This document shows positions 16,456-28,942 of a stretch of DNA of 64,000 nt, one piece after another. The DNA lies in the NCBI GenBank assembly GCA_021234155.1, contig JAJEKV010000021.1, forward strand, positions 16,503,563 through 16,567,562. The letters are read 5' to 3'. Source of the DNA: Isoetes taiwanensis (Eukaryota; Streptophyta; Lycopodiopsida; Isoetales; Isoetaceae). Under the pieces are notes generated by a model. That model was not told the DNA's origin. It saw only the letters and a program-made list of their open reading frames with translations, and did not search any database. A program made the translations under genes and the position numbers. Within the stretch, counting starts at the first letter, position 1, and every line of letters starts with the position of its first letter.

Positions 16456-17411
16456 AAGCATGTTGTCTTCTTGAAATCTCCTCTCGCGCTTCTCAAGTGG
16501 ACATCCCGTAAAAATTTGTCGATATTGTGCACTATTCCGCCATAAATTAATACTTTCATCAAAGTCAAAGTCCCCTAACTTGGGGCCCTCTATTGAGATC
16601 CGAAGCAATGCATCAAGACTATCTCTTTGTAATCTATTTCTGGACTTGTTTTTGATGCATTTCATGCGGCTAAAACCTCTTTCACAAGCAGCTGTACTTG
16701 AACATTGAATAAGGCCAATTTCTGCAACTTTTAGTAGCTCGGGAAACTTACACTTATGTCGGTCGATTCATCAACCATTATTCCAAACCATGGGCTTTTT
16801 TTCAAGCGTGCATATATCTCAAATTCAATGGCCCTACTCATATGAAATACAAAGCTTGCACATGCCTTATTATCATTGTACATGATAGGAAGATCTTCCA
16901 CTCCACATTCTCTCAAGAGCTCCAAAAGGTTTGTTAGTTTCATGAAAGCTATGTCCTCTTTTGATATAAAATAAGCGCATTTAAATATCTTCTCAATTGA
17001 AGTCTCTACACTATCCTTCTTCTTTTGCGTGCATCGTTCGAGCCCATCCTTCTCTTGGTCCATAAGTAAAATAGCCTCTCTATGTGCTTGGCTTCTCGCA
17101 TGATCTTCAAGGGCCGAAGTCTTAAAATTCTTCGCACCCGTTGTGCCAAATAGACTCTTGCAATGGCGATCTTTCTTACAATAACTACACCAAAGACGAC
17201 CTTGTTCAAGATCTTCCAACCAACGAAATTTTTCCAACCAATCATCTTGAAATTTTCTCTTTGCTTGGTTTACTCTTGATATTTCTCCTGCTAGTTCTTT
17301 TGTATGCTCTTCAAATTCATTATCAAAAGCTTTACTTGCACTTGAAGAACTTGCTAATTCCGGTCTTATAAATTCGGGCATTGCAAAGAGGCTGGCCTGT
17401 TTTCTTGCCAT
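16426..17411 (-). pseudogene. hAT transposase with internal deletion
   Basis: The N-terminal part (17411-16731) encodes a BED/TTF-type zinc finger (LWCSYCKK...HARSQAHREAI) and the start of the RNase-H-like core ending FGIMVDESTDIS, which supplies the first catalytic Asp. Directly after this the sequence jumps to the C-terminal dimerisation region (about 16740-16426): ELLKVAEIGLIQCSSTAACE, RGFSRMKCIKNKSRNRL, LDALLRISIEGP. The join is out of frame. The rest of the core and the insertion domain (hundreds of residues) is missing, so this is a deletion derivative without activity. Confidence 0.8.
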
Positions 17412-17848
17412 CCTTGATAAGAGCTAGCTTAAAAGCAAACTATATCTGTAATATCAAGATAAATAAATTAGAAATAATCTAGTACATTACAATATCATTT
17501 TTGGGTAAGAATAAGTTTGGAAAAGAAAAACTTTTTGAGGTAAGAAAGCAAACAATAAGATACAATGACTAGAATTAATTATCAATAAGTTCTAAAAATT
17601 CTAACAGTGGAGTAACAATAGCTTAATTTAAATGTTTCCAAGACAAAATACAAAAGGGACAATAACAATGGCTTAATTTAAATGTTTCTATTACAAAATA
17701 CAAAATACAAAGGCATAAAAAAAACAAGGGGAGGAAATAGACAGTAATAGAACGAAATGGTTTTGTTGGTCTTAATTTAAACTATGTGGTTTCTGTAGTT
17801 GCAGCTTTAAAGCAAAAATTTCCAACCAGCTTGTAATTTCCTTTGCAT

Positions 17849-18420
17849 CAATGTTGTTAAAAAACCCGTTTTTTATTTTTAAAGTACCTTTATAAAAATC
17901 CTCACGTTTTTTAAGGGATTTTTATGATTTGGTATGGCCAAAAAATAAAAAAATAAAAAAAAATTGCACATTCTTTGCACTGCTTTATTGGATATATTTG
18001 CTACGATTAAAATGCACATTTTTGCTACAAGCATGCTAACAAGTAAATCAGAAGTTTATGCTGCTACTAGAAATTATTAAGTTCAAGTACAAAGATATCA
18101 TAGTTGTCTTGCCATGTAACTCTTAAGGAAGTTCAAAAAAACATTATTATAGAGGTTAAGAAATATAAGAATTTCATATATAAGGATAAATAAGTTCAAG
18201 AATATTATATATTGGATAAAAAAAATCACAGTCTAAGGATTTTTAAAGATTTTAAAGGATTTTTAAGGATTTTTAAAGATTTTTAAGGATTTTAAAGATT
18301 TTTAACGTATTTTATATAAAATACGTTTTTAAAGATTTTTTCCAAAAATTTTAAAAATCTTCAAAAAATCTAAAAAAACATTTTTTAAAGGTACGGATTT
18401 TGACGTACTTAACAACATTG
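17849..18420. mobile_element. hAT-type MITE with 8-bp target duplication
   Basis: The ends are a perfect 12-bp inverted repeat, CAATGTTGTTAA...TTAACAACATTG. The element (572 bp) is flanked by identical 8-mers ctttgcat at 17841-17848 and 18421-18428, the duplication length of hAT transposons. The interior is very AT-rich, with a run of degenerate gatttttaaag repeats (about 18237-18310), and has no coding capacity. Confidence 0.85.
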
Positions 18421-18429
18421 CTTTGCATG

Positions 18430-20000
18430 TGCAACGATCTCCATTAAGTAGTACATTTCTCTCCATAGATTTATAGAACATCCCCTTATATGGGCTGTAC
18501 TGTGTTGAGGTATTAGAATGACATACAAGGACTCCAGAGAGATCAGCAGAAATTAGACCAAATAAACATGTCCCATGAAAGTCTGATTACTGTCATACAC
18601 AATGTTATTGAATGGATCAATAGAGAAATCATAAGGCAAGGTCACAGGCATGGTAGAGATAGTAACTGGTTCAATCCTTTCACAACAAGGGCATAAATGG
18701 TTGGACTCAGAAATAATCAATTTAGAACTGCAAGAATCGATTTAAAATTGCAAAAGTTTACAGGGAATTGGAGCAAAAGCGGAAACCATCTGGTCAATTT
18801 GATGGCAAATAATCAGTTGTGGAGGTCACCGTTTCTGATCAATTCGATGGCAAAGTGCTGCCCATGATAATTTGGCATCATCTGATGGAGTTTTAAAGGA
18901 GGTCTTCCAGTTTCTATATTCAGCCAGGGCAAGTCCGACTGCAATAACTACTACAGGGATAGTATAATTCAACAAAATCAATGGCAGCAGCTAAGGCATA
19001 CCTTAAAGACTGAAACCGGATTCGTCCATCAATACAGAGAAATTCGTTGAAGAGAAGAAAAGGTCTATTGTTTCCCTCTGGAATCTGTATTCGCCCATGT
19101 CGCAGAGCAGACCGGCACAATGAAGAGCAGAGAAATTCGTGGAAGGGAAAGGTTTTTTTCTTGTTTCCCTCCTTTTTTCATTGCATTAAATTACGGCAGC
19201 AGGGAATTGGGAATGGATGAAATTTGTTTGTTGCTGCTACAGTAACAAGGGAGTAGACGAAACGAAATTTGTTGCTACAGTAATAGCTGGTAAGTGCCGG
19301 TTCCTGGTTGAGGTATCAGAAATATTCTGGAAAGCAGCTTTTTTGTGCAGAAGGTGTTCCGCCACTTTGCCATGCTGGACGACAAGTTGGCATTTTAAAA
19401 CGGCACATTTGCCTCTGCCCCGGAGTTTCCCCAACGTTGCCTTGGCCCTTCCAGAAAAAAGCGTTGTGGCCCTTCCAGAAAGAAGCCCGCGTGAAACTGA
19501 GAAACTTAGAAACTTAGAGGATGGCTGGACCCAATCCAGCACTTCCGTGATTACTTATGCATTCAGGTGTCAGAAACGTAAACGACACTTAGGTGTCCTT
19601 CCTTATTGTTCCTGGTGATCACACGTGTCCTTTTTTACTTATTTTTCATTTTCAGGCATGTGCACTATATGGTTATAGTTAACATTCAATTTCTTTACTT
19701 TGAGTTCCAGTTTATTTGCATTCAGGTTTAAGTTTACTTGCATTCAGTTTTAAGTTGTATCATGCAGAAGTTCCCAAACCCATATTGGAATACCATTACA
19801 TATTCAAAACAAAAATGTAATTGAAGCAAATCAAATTAAAAGAGCAACTCGAAAGCAAATTACACAGATGATATTAAAAGGATCAAAGATGTCTGCCACA
19901 ATGTATCATATCACAGTATCACAGTGTATTAGATTCATACTATCACAGTATCAGATTCATACCAAATTGTCACAAACCCACACTAGACCTAACTTTTAGG
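18430..20000. other. No recognisable gene
   Basis: Only short frames without family signatures (for example 19217-19618, +). The 3' half is AT-rich with short local repeats (tatcacagtatcacag at about 19908-19950). Confidence 0.4.
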
Positions 20001-20007
20001 ATAGAAA

Positions 20008-21010
20008 TTAAAAATGTGGTTCCAAAACTTTCCACCTGCGATGTTCATGCCAATTCGATGCAACCTGCTCCAGAGATTCCCAATGCTGATTAAGGAAAGC
20101 ATCATTGGCAAGTTCAATATCTTGTTCAACTGCTTGAATTTCACCTGCATGTTCTACATTTCCTATGTCAACTCCTGCACTTACTACGATATCGCCATTG
20201 ATCAACTGCTGATCAACAGTCTCTATCATTGAATCAAAATGATAGGGTAATGTCGAACCAGAAGGAGAAATGCCATATAATGCGCTTCCACTTGCCACTC
20301 CGTTCTGCATATCATCGTACTGCAGCTCGTCTTTATACATATCGTTATATAAACGTCTCGATCTGTCAGGATTAAACGGTTGTCCTGCAACTTCCACTGC
20401 CGCTTTAACCTGCAATTTTTCTAACATAAACAGTACATCATTAAAATACTAACAATTAACTAATTACTACCCGGAACGAAGTAATTACACAGTACAAATA
20501 ATTACTAACAGAATAGCAGAATAGTGTAGAATAACATAGCAAAGTACTTGTGAAATGCTTCTGCAGTCCTATGTCCGGTTACTTTCATTCCAACTTCAAG
20601 AGGCACTCCAACACGCGTTAACCTTGAAACTAAGGTTGTTCGTCCACTCTTATTACTGAATGCACCATCAATCCCAATTAGCTTCATCATGATGCAGATA
20701 TTTTCCCTCCACTATGAGGATGTTTCACGTTATACCCTGCATGTTAAAACAACAATGTCAGAAACAGGAATAAATATAATAATAAATTAAACACAATAAC
20801 AAATTAAATATTTACAATCTTACGAGGCGATATTATTGGTTTCTTGAACAACCAATCTGAATCATTGTTAACAACTAGATTGTGTCGAAAAAATTGCTTG
20901 AAAGTCAGAATCACATCCCGTTCGTACACATGAAGCGACATTCTGAAACTTTCCTCTTGATACCTATCCATACTGACATCATACTACTTGGACAACTTCT
21001 CGTATTCTTT
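20008..21010 (-). pseudogene. Crypton-like tyrosine recombinase remnant
   Basis: Reading the minus strand from about 21010, coding-like segments appear in order. First is NGKEYEKLSK-stop-YDVSMDRYQEESF through WLFKKPIISPRKI (to about 20820). Then, after a possible intron, comes YNVKHPHSGGKISAS, one frameshift, and GIDGAFSNKSGR, RLTRVGVPLEVGMKVTGHRT, AEAFHKYF (20690-20530). The last block fits the C-terminal half of a tyrosine recombinase: K-x-x-R (KSGR), then GH, then the nucleophile Tyr nine residues after the His, the usual spacing. It resembles the Crypton/DUF3504 group. A further acidic ORF (20427-20008) may be the C-terminal exon. One stop and one shift indicate decay. DIRS or another YR family is the alternative. 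Confidence 0.5.
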
Positions 21011-21022
21011 GCCATTCTCTAA

Positions 21023-21476
21023 ACCAACACATAACTACCAACACATAACTACCATTGACATTAATTAATATAACCATTGAATCCAACACAATTAAATTAA
21101 AATCCCCCTTAAACCCCCTTTGGTTTGGGTGCATATTCACACGGGGGGTGACTCCGGGCAACGAGAGCTGTCGGATTGGCATATTCGCCCCTTATTCCTT
21201 AATCTACACCATACGTAAAGTTCCTCATTTGTGGGGTATGCAAGTACAAGATTTGCTATACTGTATAACAAGATTTGCAAAATACTATAAGATTTCAACC
21301 GGAATACTATATGGTGTTGATTTCGTACGTGCAAAATACAATTATGAGGGCTCACGCCCTCGTCACCCCACTGTGAATATGCACCCAAACCAAAGGGGGT
21401 TTAAGGGGGATTTTAATTTAATTGTGTTGGATTCAATGGTTATATTAATTAATGTCAATGGTAGTTATGTGTTGGT
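21023..21476. mobile_element. Foldback element, copy A (104-bp perfect inverted repeats)
   Basis: The left arm starting accaacacataactacc at 21037 and the right arm ending at 21476 are exact reverse complements over about 104 bases. The arms include the C-rich block cccccttaaaccccctttgg and its complement. The interior (about 230 bp) is non-coding. The left end carries an extra copy of accaacacataact (21023-21036). Copies B (30442-30890) and C (61610-61796) are related. Confidence 0.75.
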
Positions 21477-23439
21477 TATTATACTAAAAAAATTTTTTGG
21501 CCCTTCGGGCCATAAAAAAAAAAACGGACGTGAGAATATAAAAGATATCTAAAACATGTAGCAATATGTGTTATGTAATATGCAGCATTAAGAAAAAAAA
21601 GGGAATATAGTAAAATGAAACATGACTAACTATAATATCAAAGCATAATGTAATATAATTATATATGCTATAAAAGCATTTTATTTAGAAATTTATTGAG
21701 TTATTGAAAATAGCCAAGGTACCGTGACCTTACATGTGATGCTATGCTTTGGTCTTCATTTAGCTAAATTGAATAATAGAATCCTTGATGGAAAGCATCA
21801 CATAAACTTGCAGAAGTTGCATAGTATGCATTGCTCCAATAATACCAATCACTTATCACTTATGTAGAAATAAATGGCAGTGTTCTTACAAGCACTACAA
21901 CCAAGAATTTCATCTGTACGAGAATAAGAATTCTTATTGATATTAGAATGCATTTTCAGCAAGAATTCAAAATCAGCAACTTTTGCTTACCATTTATGAA
22001 AACTCCATCTATAGAAACTGGATACCAATCTAGGTTTTTGGATATGACAACTCTAGATTCTTCATGTCCTTAGAGATTCAACTCTGTACAATTCGTCCTC
22101 ATAGTCCTGATATCTGTACAATTGTCTCTCCATTGTATACTCCAAAATCTGAGGCCTAACTACCTGTGTCTCCTATTTTGACCTCAATCAAAGGGCGTCG
22201 GCTGCTTACGTATTCTTATGCTATCTCGGCAAACCACAAACATAAAAATTTCGACACAATTCTTCCAAGTTGGTGCGATTCCTAAAGCTAGATGGACTTA
22301 CAAGGCTACCTAACGTCATCATGATACACGCTTGGCTGTGAGGTCATATTGGCATCAACAGAGGTTTAACTGAGGTAAGACAAGTAAAATTAACAGGAAT
22401 TTCTTTGAAAGCAAAATAAGAAGAAAAGCGAGAAGTTTAGTGCGGGGCAACATCGCGATCGGGCGAGAGAAAAAAATGATTGTTCAAAACCATGAATGGG
22501 ACTAGTATTCAAAAAGGAGGAGAATCTAAACGAGCTAGCCATTTGAGGCTTGTAGCGTAAGCAAGAAACCAAGGCTTTCAACCCAAAACTCATCATCAAT
22601 CTTCTTACAAATTGCTGAAGCTATGGACCCACATCAATAGAGCCTGAGTAAGTGTATCTAACAAAGGGCTTCGCCATTTGCCTTATTAGCAAAAGCAGTT
22701 CAATCGAAAAAAAATTTGAGCTTAAGCCATTAGAAGAGTTCTCTGTTGTAGAGCTCTTTTGGCAGCCCCCGAAAAAGAAAAGCCCCAAGAGCAAGAGCTT
22801 AAGTGACATCCGGAAGCACGATATGGCGACCAAAGTTCAATCTTCAGCCCCATTTCAAATGAAGAAAATCAAGAATCGATGTTTCAAGACCGGAAAAGAT
22901 CTGCATGGCCAATCTGTAATCTGCACCATTATTCTCTGTTAAAAACGCCACAAATCCATGGCTGGTTTCTTCCGATCCAACTCATTAACCTTTTACGCCC
23001 CTGCTTCTTCGCCCTTCAACCCCAAATTCATGTCGGAAGAGGAAACTCGCCTTCACCTGCAAAAATTTCCTTAAAATCCGACCTGGGCTGCAGCGTAACC
23101 TGGTACCTCTTCTCCTCCCGCAGATCTACCGGATGGGTAGAGGTTTTGTCACTCATTTTGGACTCAGATATCCGGATTCCTTCAAAAAAAGCCGAGCCGG
23201 GTTTTGCATGTTTTCAACATTTCGCGAAGCCTTTAAAATCAATAAAACGTTGGCCGAATCGACCTCCTCCACGTAGGCTGCAGTTTAGCTTAGCCATGGT
23301 TTCATTCTTCATTCTGGTAGAGTAAATATCTACCCAAACCAAGACCTGGATTATGGCCCTAATCCACACAACCCTAAAAAAAACCCTAAAAATAATGGGA
23401 GGATATTGACACCCACCACAAAAAAGCCTCCACCACAGG

Positions 23440-23612
23440 ATTTGCCCCCTTTTCTAAAATCAACGGCTAACAAAAGGGTGCACTCTAGAAATACTATTTA
23501 GTACACCTAGATGAATACGGCCACCAAATCATATGAAAACCTTAGAGAAAACAGTACAAAAACAGGAAAAAAAACCCCCTGTTATAATGCTACATATTCT
23601 AGAACCAGCTAG
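23440..23612 (-). repeat. Repeat shared with 60834-60990
   Basis: The reverse complement of this stretch matches the sequence starting at 60834. Shared landmarks are gaatatgtagcat, taacagggggtttt, aaggttttc.tatgattt and agagtgcac. It looks like one end of a dispersed element; the family is unknown. Confidence 0.55.
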
Positions 23613-24450
23613 CTCCTTTTCGCCTCTGATCCCAAATTTAGAAACACAGTAGAACATGATCTTCTTTTGCAAACTTACAAAACCGAATGTTCAAAGTTAA
23701 ATAGAATCAAGACATTCAAAACTAGAAAGAATATCAGAATATTCAAAACTAAAATTACCTTTAGAATGACTTATGGAATGATCCACATCTGCTAATAAAG
23801 CGTGCTCGTTCTGAAAAAGATATCTCATCTACCTTCTTTCTCTTCTTGCATATGCCTGGAGTCATCCTAGAGCGCCGCATAGCAGCAATACAAGCCAATC
23901 TTGTTCTCACGAACAAATCTGAAGTCTTAATGTTGAAAACTGGCGCCTCAATAGCAGTTTCTGCGACACGTCATTCTTGTTCACGTCTAATCAGACATCC
24001 GAACCTCTTGAACAGATCTTGAAGCATATAAAATCAATCATTAGAAATATACAATGCACGCAACTAACTGATACAAGTAAATAAAGTACTTATGATTCTG
24101 ATTGGAACATCGTTCCATCCAGCTTCACAACTTGAATCATAAAAGGCTCCAACATACCAGCAAATTCTTTCAAGTCAAGCTACTCAATCATCTTATCAAC
24201 TGGAATTTTCTTGTGAGCTCTCCAACTGTCAAACTGCCTCTTTGCCTAGTTCAGCTTAGCCGCAAACTTGCTCATACCACCATTCTGAATCTCATTCACC
24301 AAATCTTGATCTACCCAAGAATGCCACTACTTTTCCATTCTCAGATATCTGTGCATCAGCTTCAGGGTTACAAACCTGGTTAATTTCCACATGACAACAT
24401 GATAGTTTCAGGTACTCTTCCACAACCTCATCAGAAAACTCGTTTTCCAT

Positions 24451-24491
24451 ATCATTATCATTATCATTATCATTATCATTATCATTATCAT
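24451..24491. repeat. (ATTATC)n microsatellite
   Basis: About seven tandem ATTATC units. Confidence 0.9.
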
Positions 24492-25283
24492 CCTCCTGCA
24501 TGTTAGTAATAGCTGACAGAATAGAAGTTCCAGAACTGCAACCCTCACATGCCAAAACATTGAAGCTCGGGACTGCATCCATGCATGCAAACCTCGAAAA
24601 AGCTCTATAAAGGAGAAGCAACATATCAAACTGAACCTTCACACAAAAGTAATAGCAAACCTTCTAGCAAATCTACAAAATACATGCTAGAAATTAGAAT
24701 GCAAGTAAAACTGAACCCAACAAACATGCATGCGGAATAAAAAATATGAAATACTTAGGTTAAATGTGTGCTAATAAGAAAATAAAGCTTGAAGCTCAGT
24801 TTAGCTGCTACATTCTCGACAGAATGTCATTCCAACATAAAAAACCCCCAAAATATTGCAAGATTTGTGAGAAATTACAACATCACGAACCTAATACGAA
24901 GATTCCACGCCGAGAAGTAAAAAATGAGGCACATTAGCAACAAAGGCACATATTCTTACCCAAAATAAACTGAATCAAAAAAATACCTTAGATTGTCAAG
25001 AAAATACTGAAACAAAAGATTGGCGACAAAAAGACAGTCGCATCCTGCCAGAACACTGGAAAATGAAGTATCTTAAACTAGCACCCAAGTTTCCTGAAAA
25101 AAATCCTTGAAAGTAAACAAAATGCCGACCAAAAAACCCTTCAATCCGGCGCCAACAAGATCTTAGGCTAGCGCCTCCAAAAATTAGGCCAGCGCCTCAA
25201 AAAACTACAAGCGGCCGGTCCTTCGATGAGCTCTAAGCTGATGTGGCGCCGCGGTGGATGACACCTAAATGTCGTCCACATTA

Positions 25284-25308
25284 TAGGAAAGTCCAGGACT
25301 TTCCTATA
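25284..25308. repeat. Perfect 12-bp-stem hairpin
   Basis: ATAGGAAAGTCC, a single-base loop, then GGACTTTCCTAT. It sits 3 bases before the first 150-bp direct repeat. Confidence 0.7.
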
Positions 25309-25310
25309 TG

Positions 25311-25459
25311 TGCAATTTATCTGCGTTTTGAGATTAGCAGATAAATCCGCTTCTTGAGGCTAGTTGAGAGAGTTCCCTTAGAGTATTTATAATCTTGTTG
25401 CGTTCCTCTCATTTTCATCAGCCGTCTTTGAGCCTTCCCCTTTGTGGCTGCATGCCCCA
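25311..25459 (+). repeat. ~150-bp direct repeat, left copy
   Basis: It begins TGCAATTTATCTGCG and ends GCATGCCCCA. It is nearly identical to 28794-28942, in the same orientation. The TG...CA ends are reminiscent of very short LTRs, but I see no primer-binding site or target duplication. Confidence 0.65.
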
Positions 25460-25466
25460 TCTTTTA

Positions 25467-25830
25467 ATGATCAAGAAATCTTTTTGCTATGTTTTATTTG
25501 TCTGAGCTTTGCATTTGCAGGTTATGATTTACAAATTTGAAGTTTTTGCTGTTTGTGCCACCCAGATGGAATTTGATTCAGTCCCATTTGTCTAGAACAT
25601 GCTCTTCTTGTTAGAATTACGGACCCTTTGATTCTCTGAGCTATTGTTATTTTAAGTTTGGTTCTTCATGCGTAGACTCGCTAGTGCATGATTAAGGAAT
25701 CTTTTTGCTATGTTTTATTTGTTTGAGCTTCGCATTTGCGGGTTATGATTTACAAAATTGAAGTTTTTGCTGTTTGTGCCATCCAAGTGGAATTTGATTC
25801 ATTTCCATTTGTCTAGAACATGCCCTTCTT
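25467..25830 (+). repeat. Tandem direct repeat, ~220-bp period
   Basis: The stretch aatctttttgctatgttttatttgt... through gtctagaacatgc occurs twice (about 25486-25605 and 25697-25823) with few differences. Confidence 0.6.
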
Positions 25831-27823
25831 GTTAGTGCAGAGGATTATTCAAATAGGGATGTATCTATACCCTTCCTTTTCCATGGATCATCTTTATTTA
25901 GGCATATGCTTGTCTGAATTGCAATTCGTCTTCTTCAGTCGTCTTGTGCCGTGCTGGATTTTCTCACCTCTTTCAATCCTCCCAGATTTGGAGTATGCAT
26001 TTCGTTTGCATGTTGTGGATGCTCATGTTGTTGGTTCAAGGGAATACCAAGGAAATGACTTGCAGTTTGTCCGTCCACTTCATAGCTCCTTTTGGTGGTA
26101 CAAAGGAGTCATGCGATTTTAGTTCACCCAATTCACATCCTCAAACAGTAGTCAAGGTTCAAAACCTTTTGCGTTTCATTGGACAAATTTCTTGTCATGG
26201 CTTTGCAGGATGGTTTGGTGGTTGTACGTCATTCAGGTCTTTTGCTAGCTGGGGCATATGCACGCCTAGATATCTGTTCCAGATTTTAGCTTGCTCCTGG
26301 CATTGATGGTTACATGTCCCCTTTTGTGCTTTGATGGTGTTTTCATTGCGTGTATCTGCCCAAAATTAAGCTCATCTCTAGCAGTAGTGGTTACATTGTC
26401 TTGGTACACATGCGAGAAGCGGTAAGCACAATTCCAAATTGCTGTAATGAGTGTCAATAATAGGTCTTTTCTGATCTGTCAGTTCGTTTTGCATATGCTT
26501 GGAAATATGATTTTATCAAAACACAAGAGCTAGAGAAATGTTTGAATTTCAGGAACCCTTTATGGTGACTTCACTGGAGTTTTTATTAGTGGTGGTGGGT
26601 ATTAGTGAACGTCTCAGTTTTGCTGGAGCAACATTCCCTTTTTTATAGATATGGTGGTGTTGCATTTTACATAATAGTGTGGTTAGCCCCCTTTTTCGTG
26701 TGTATGCATAGTTAAGTCTTGTTATTCATTTTCCTGGTTATGCATGCATAGTTAGTCTTGTTATTCATTTACCTTCATGTAGAAATCGAGGATTGCTTGA
26801 CTTTAGCGCTTTAGCAATTTTCTGAGTTGTCATTTATATCTTCTTATAGGGTCGCATTTCTTCCCTTACACGCTCCACTATCCATTCATATCTTGCATAT
26901 TTACCAAACGTGTTGAGATGTTTGTATATTTTGAATATAATGACTTGTGTCTTATTTCCTTCCTTAATCTTGAACATTCAATAGTCTCTAGGTCTTGTGT
27001 GAGCTCCTTCACGAAATTTCAAGTTCCTTGTTTCGTTAGTCCATCTCTTGCCTTTATGAAGCTGCGGGCATGACATTTCAAGGTTTTATTTGGCTAGTTT
27101 GTCACACGTTCCTAGAGTTGTTTATCACATTTTGCCTGCATATTGTTAGTTAATTCATGGTTTGGTATCGTCGTTAGCGTCCTTATTGTTCTTCTAGTTG
27201 TCCTTCCCTAGTTTGGGTTCTTTCAATTTTGCATTGAGTTAAGCTCAAATGGTAAGCCACTTCCCTTTATGCATGCTGTTTGCAGTCCTTTGTGCTTTTT
27301 AAGTTTGTCCTATTTGCCTTATGTTTCTGTTAGAGTACATATATGTACTACTTTGTTAGTGTCCGCTCTTTTCTTTCTCAAGTCTTGCTTCGTCAAGTTC
27401 GTGGTCTTATTTTCACCCTTTGTGGTTTTCATCGAGCCCCTAGTCATTTTATTGCCAAAACAAATATTTAGTACAATTTGCAAGGTTTCCAACTTACATT
27501 GTCTATTTTTGCAACCTTCAATTCTTCATTCCTTAGGTTTAGGTCTTGTGTGCACATCATATTTTAATTTACCTGGTTTGATCTTTCATTAGAGTTGGAG
27601 ATTTTACTTTTCTCCATGTTATTTTGTCAAAGAGGTGGAGACGACCCTTGGATTATGACCCTTACTTATTGCGTACTTGGTTTTGGATAGAAATACAACT
27701 AAGAGACTCCTCTGATCTCTAATCCCATTAGTTGCTCATAGTAATTTGGGCTTGAAATTTTTGCAATGGCACTTCACTTTTGTTCTTTGTCCACTTATAG
27801 TTCTTTGGCATGACATGAGGATA

Positions 27824-27953
<130 letters not shown>

Positions 27954-28793
27954 CTCTTGGAGAAGTAGGAGTTTAGTTCTTCTTTCTTGTGCCCGTGTTG
28001 ACTCATTTTTAGTTTGCCAAGTTCTTGATTTTTAGTCCACTTCTCATTAGACATTTCAAATCTTTCTTTCTAGTTTTCTCTAGAGTTGATTGTTACATGC
28101 TTGATGCGGAAGGCATCTTCAGTTGGTGCTACTTTGTCGGGCTTTGTTGCATGAATTGCTTGATGTTTCCATTCCTTGCGGTTTGAGGTTTTGTGGTTTG
28201 GACACTTGTTTGTACTCCCTATATGTTTTGGTTTGATGGAGCCTTTTGTTTAGGTCCACTATTTTTCTTAGTGAGTGAATAGGTTGTACTTATTTTTTCT
28301 TAGTGAGTGGATATATTATGCTTGAGCCTTTATAATTGCAATGGAGGTTTGGTGGTTTGAACACGTGTAGTCACTACCCCTTGTTGATGGAGCTGTAGTT
28401 TGAGTTTTCGACGTCCATTGATGTTCTTTTTAGTGAGTCAAGTCCTTGCGTCATGATCTTTTCTAGTTTGATGTTTCTTCCCTTGCACTTTTACTTCATT
28501 TTGTGAGATGCCTTAGGATTGGTTCTTCTCAGCAATGTTTTGAGTTGTTAAGCTTAGGATAGTTCATGTTAGCAGCTTAACAGGGTACTCTAGTATTCTT
28601 TTTAGTATTCTTGGTTGTTTGGATGGGCCCTAGTCTCTTGCTCCCCATCGCTTGCTCATTTTCTTTGCCTTTGTGGTTCTTGAGTGGTGAATTGTACCCT
28701 TAATTCTCTTAGACATTTAGTTTCCTGTTTTTCTGCCTCTATTTTCAGCATGTTGTTTCATTGTGTTGGTTGAGTGCAACTAGGCTCTAGAAG

Positions 28794-28942
28794 TGCGGTT
28801 TATCTGCGTTTTGAGATTAGCAGATAAATCTGCTTCTTGAGGCTAGTTGAGAGAGTTCTCTTAGAATATTTATAATCTTGTTGCGTTCCTCTCATTTTCA
28901 TCAGCCGTCTTTGAGCCGTCCCCTTTGTGGTTGCATGCCCCA
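28794..28942 (+). repeat. ~150-bp direct repeat, right copy
   Basis: Same sequence and orientation as 25311-25459, beginning TGCGGTTTATCTGCG and ending GCATGCCCCA. The two copies bracket about 3.3 kb. Confidence 0.65.

Larger units (their letters stand above)
21480..24640. other. Gene-poor stretch with unassigned short ORFs
   Basis: There is a small hairpin ggcccttcgggcc at about 21498-21510. Frames at 22390-22599 (-, Ser/Phe-rich start MMMSFGLKALVSCLRYK), 22652-22942 (+), 22879-23325 (+) and 24292-24642 (-) have no family I recognise. The last includes an Asp/Asn run made only by a microsatellite. Organellar-targeted or lineage-specific exons cannot be excluded. Confidence 0.35.

Noticed and set aside
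20979-21552. Repeated peptide MHPNQRGFKGDFNL seen in several frames (also near 30.4, 30.7 and 61.6 kb)
   Set aside because: It is the translation of the foldback arms; the frames are not conserved as protein and both strands give similar peptides because of the inverted repeat.
23440-23612. Helitron 3' end (sequence ends near ctag)
   Set aside because: No terminal hairpin at the expected distance and no 5' TC end defined; left as an unknown repeat.
24292-24642. Acidic Asp/Asn-repeat protein on the minus strand
   Set aside because: The repeat is produced only by the ATTATC microsatellite, and the rest has no family signature.
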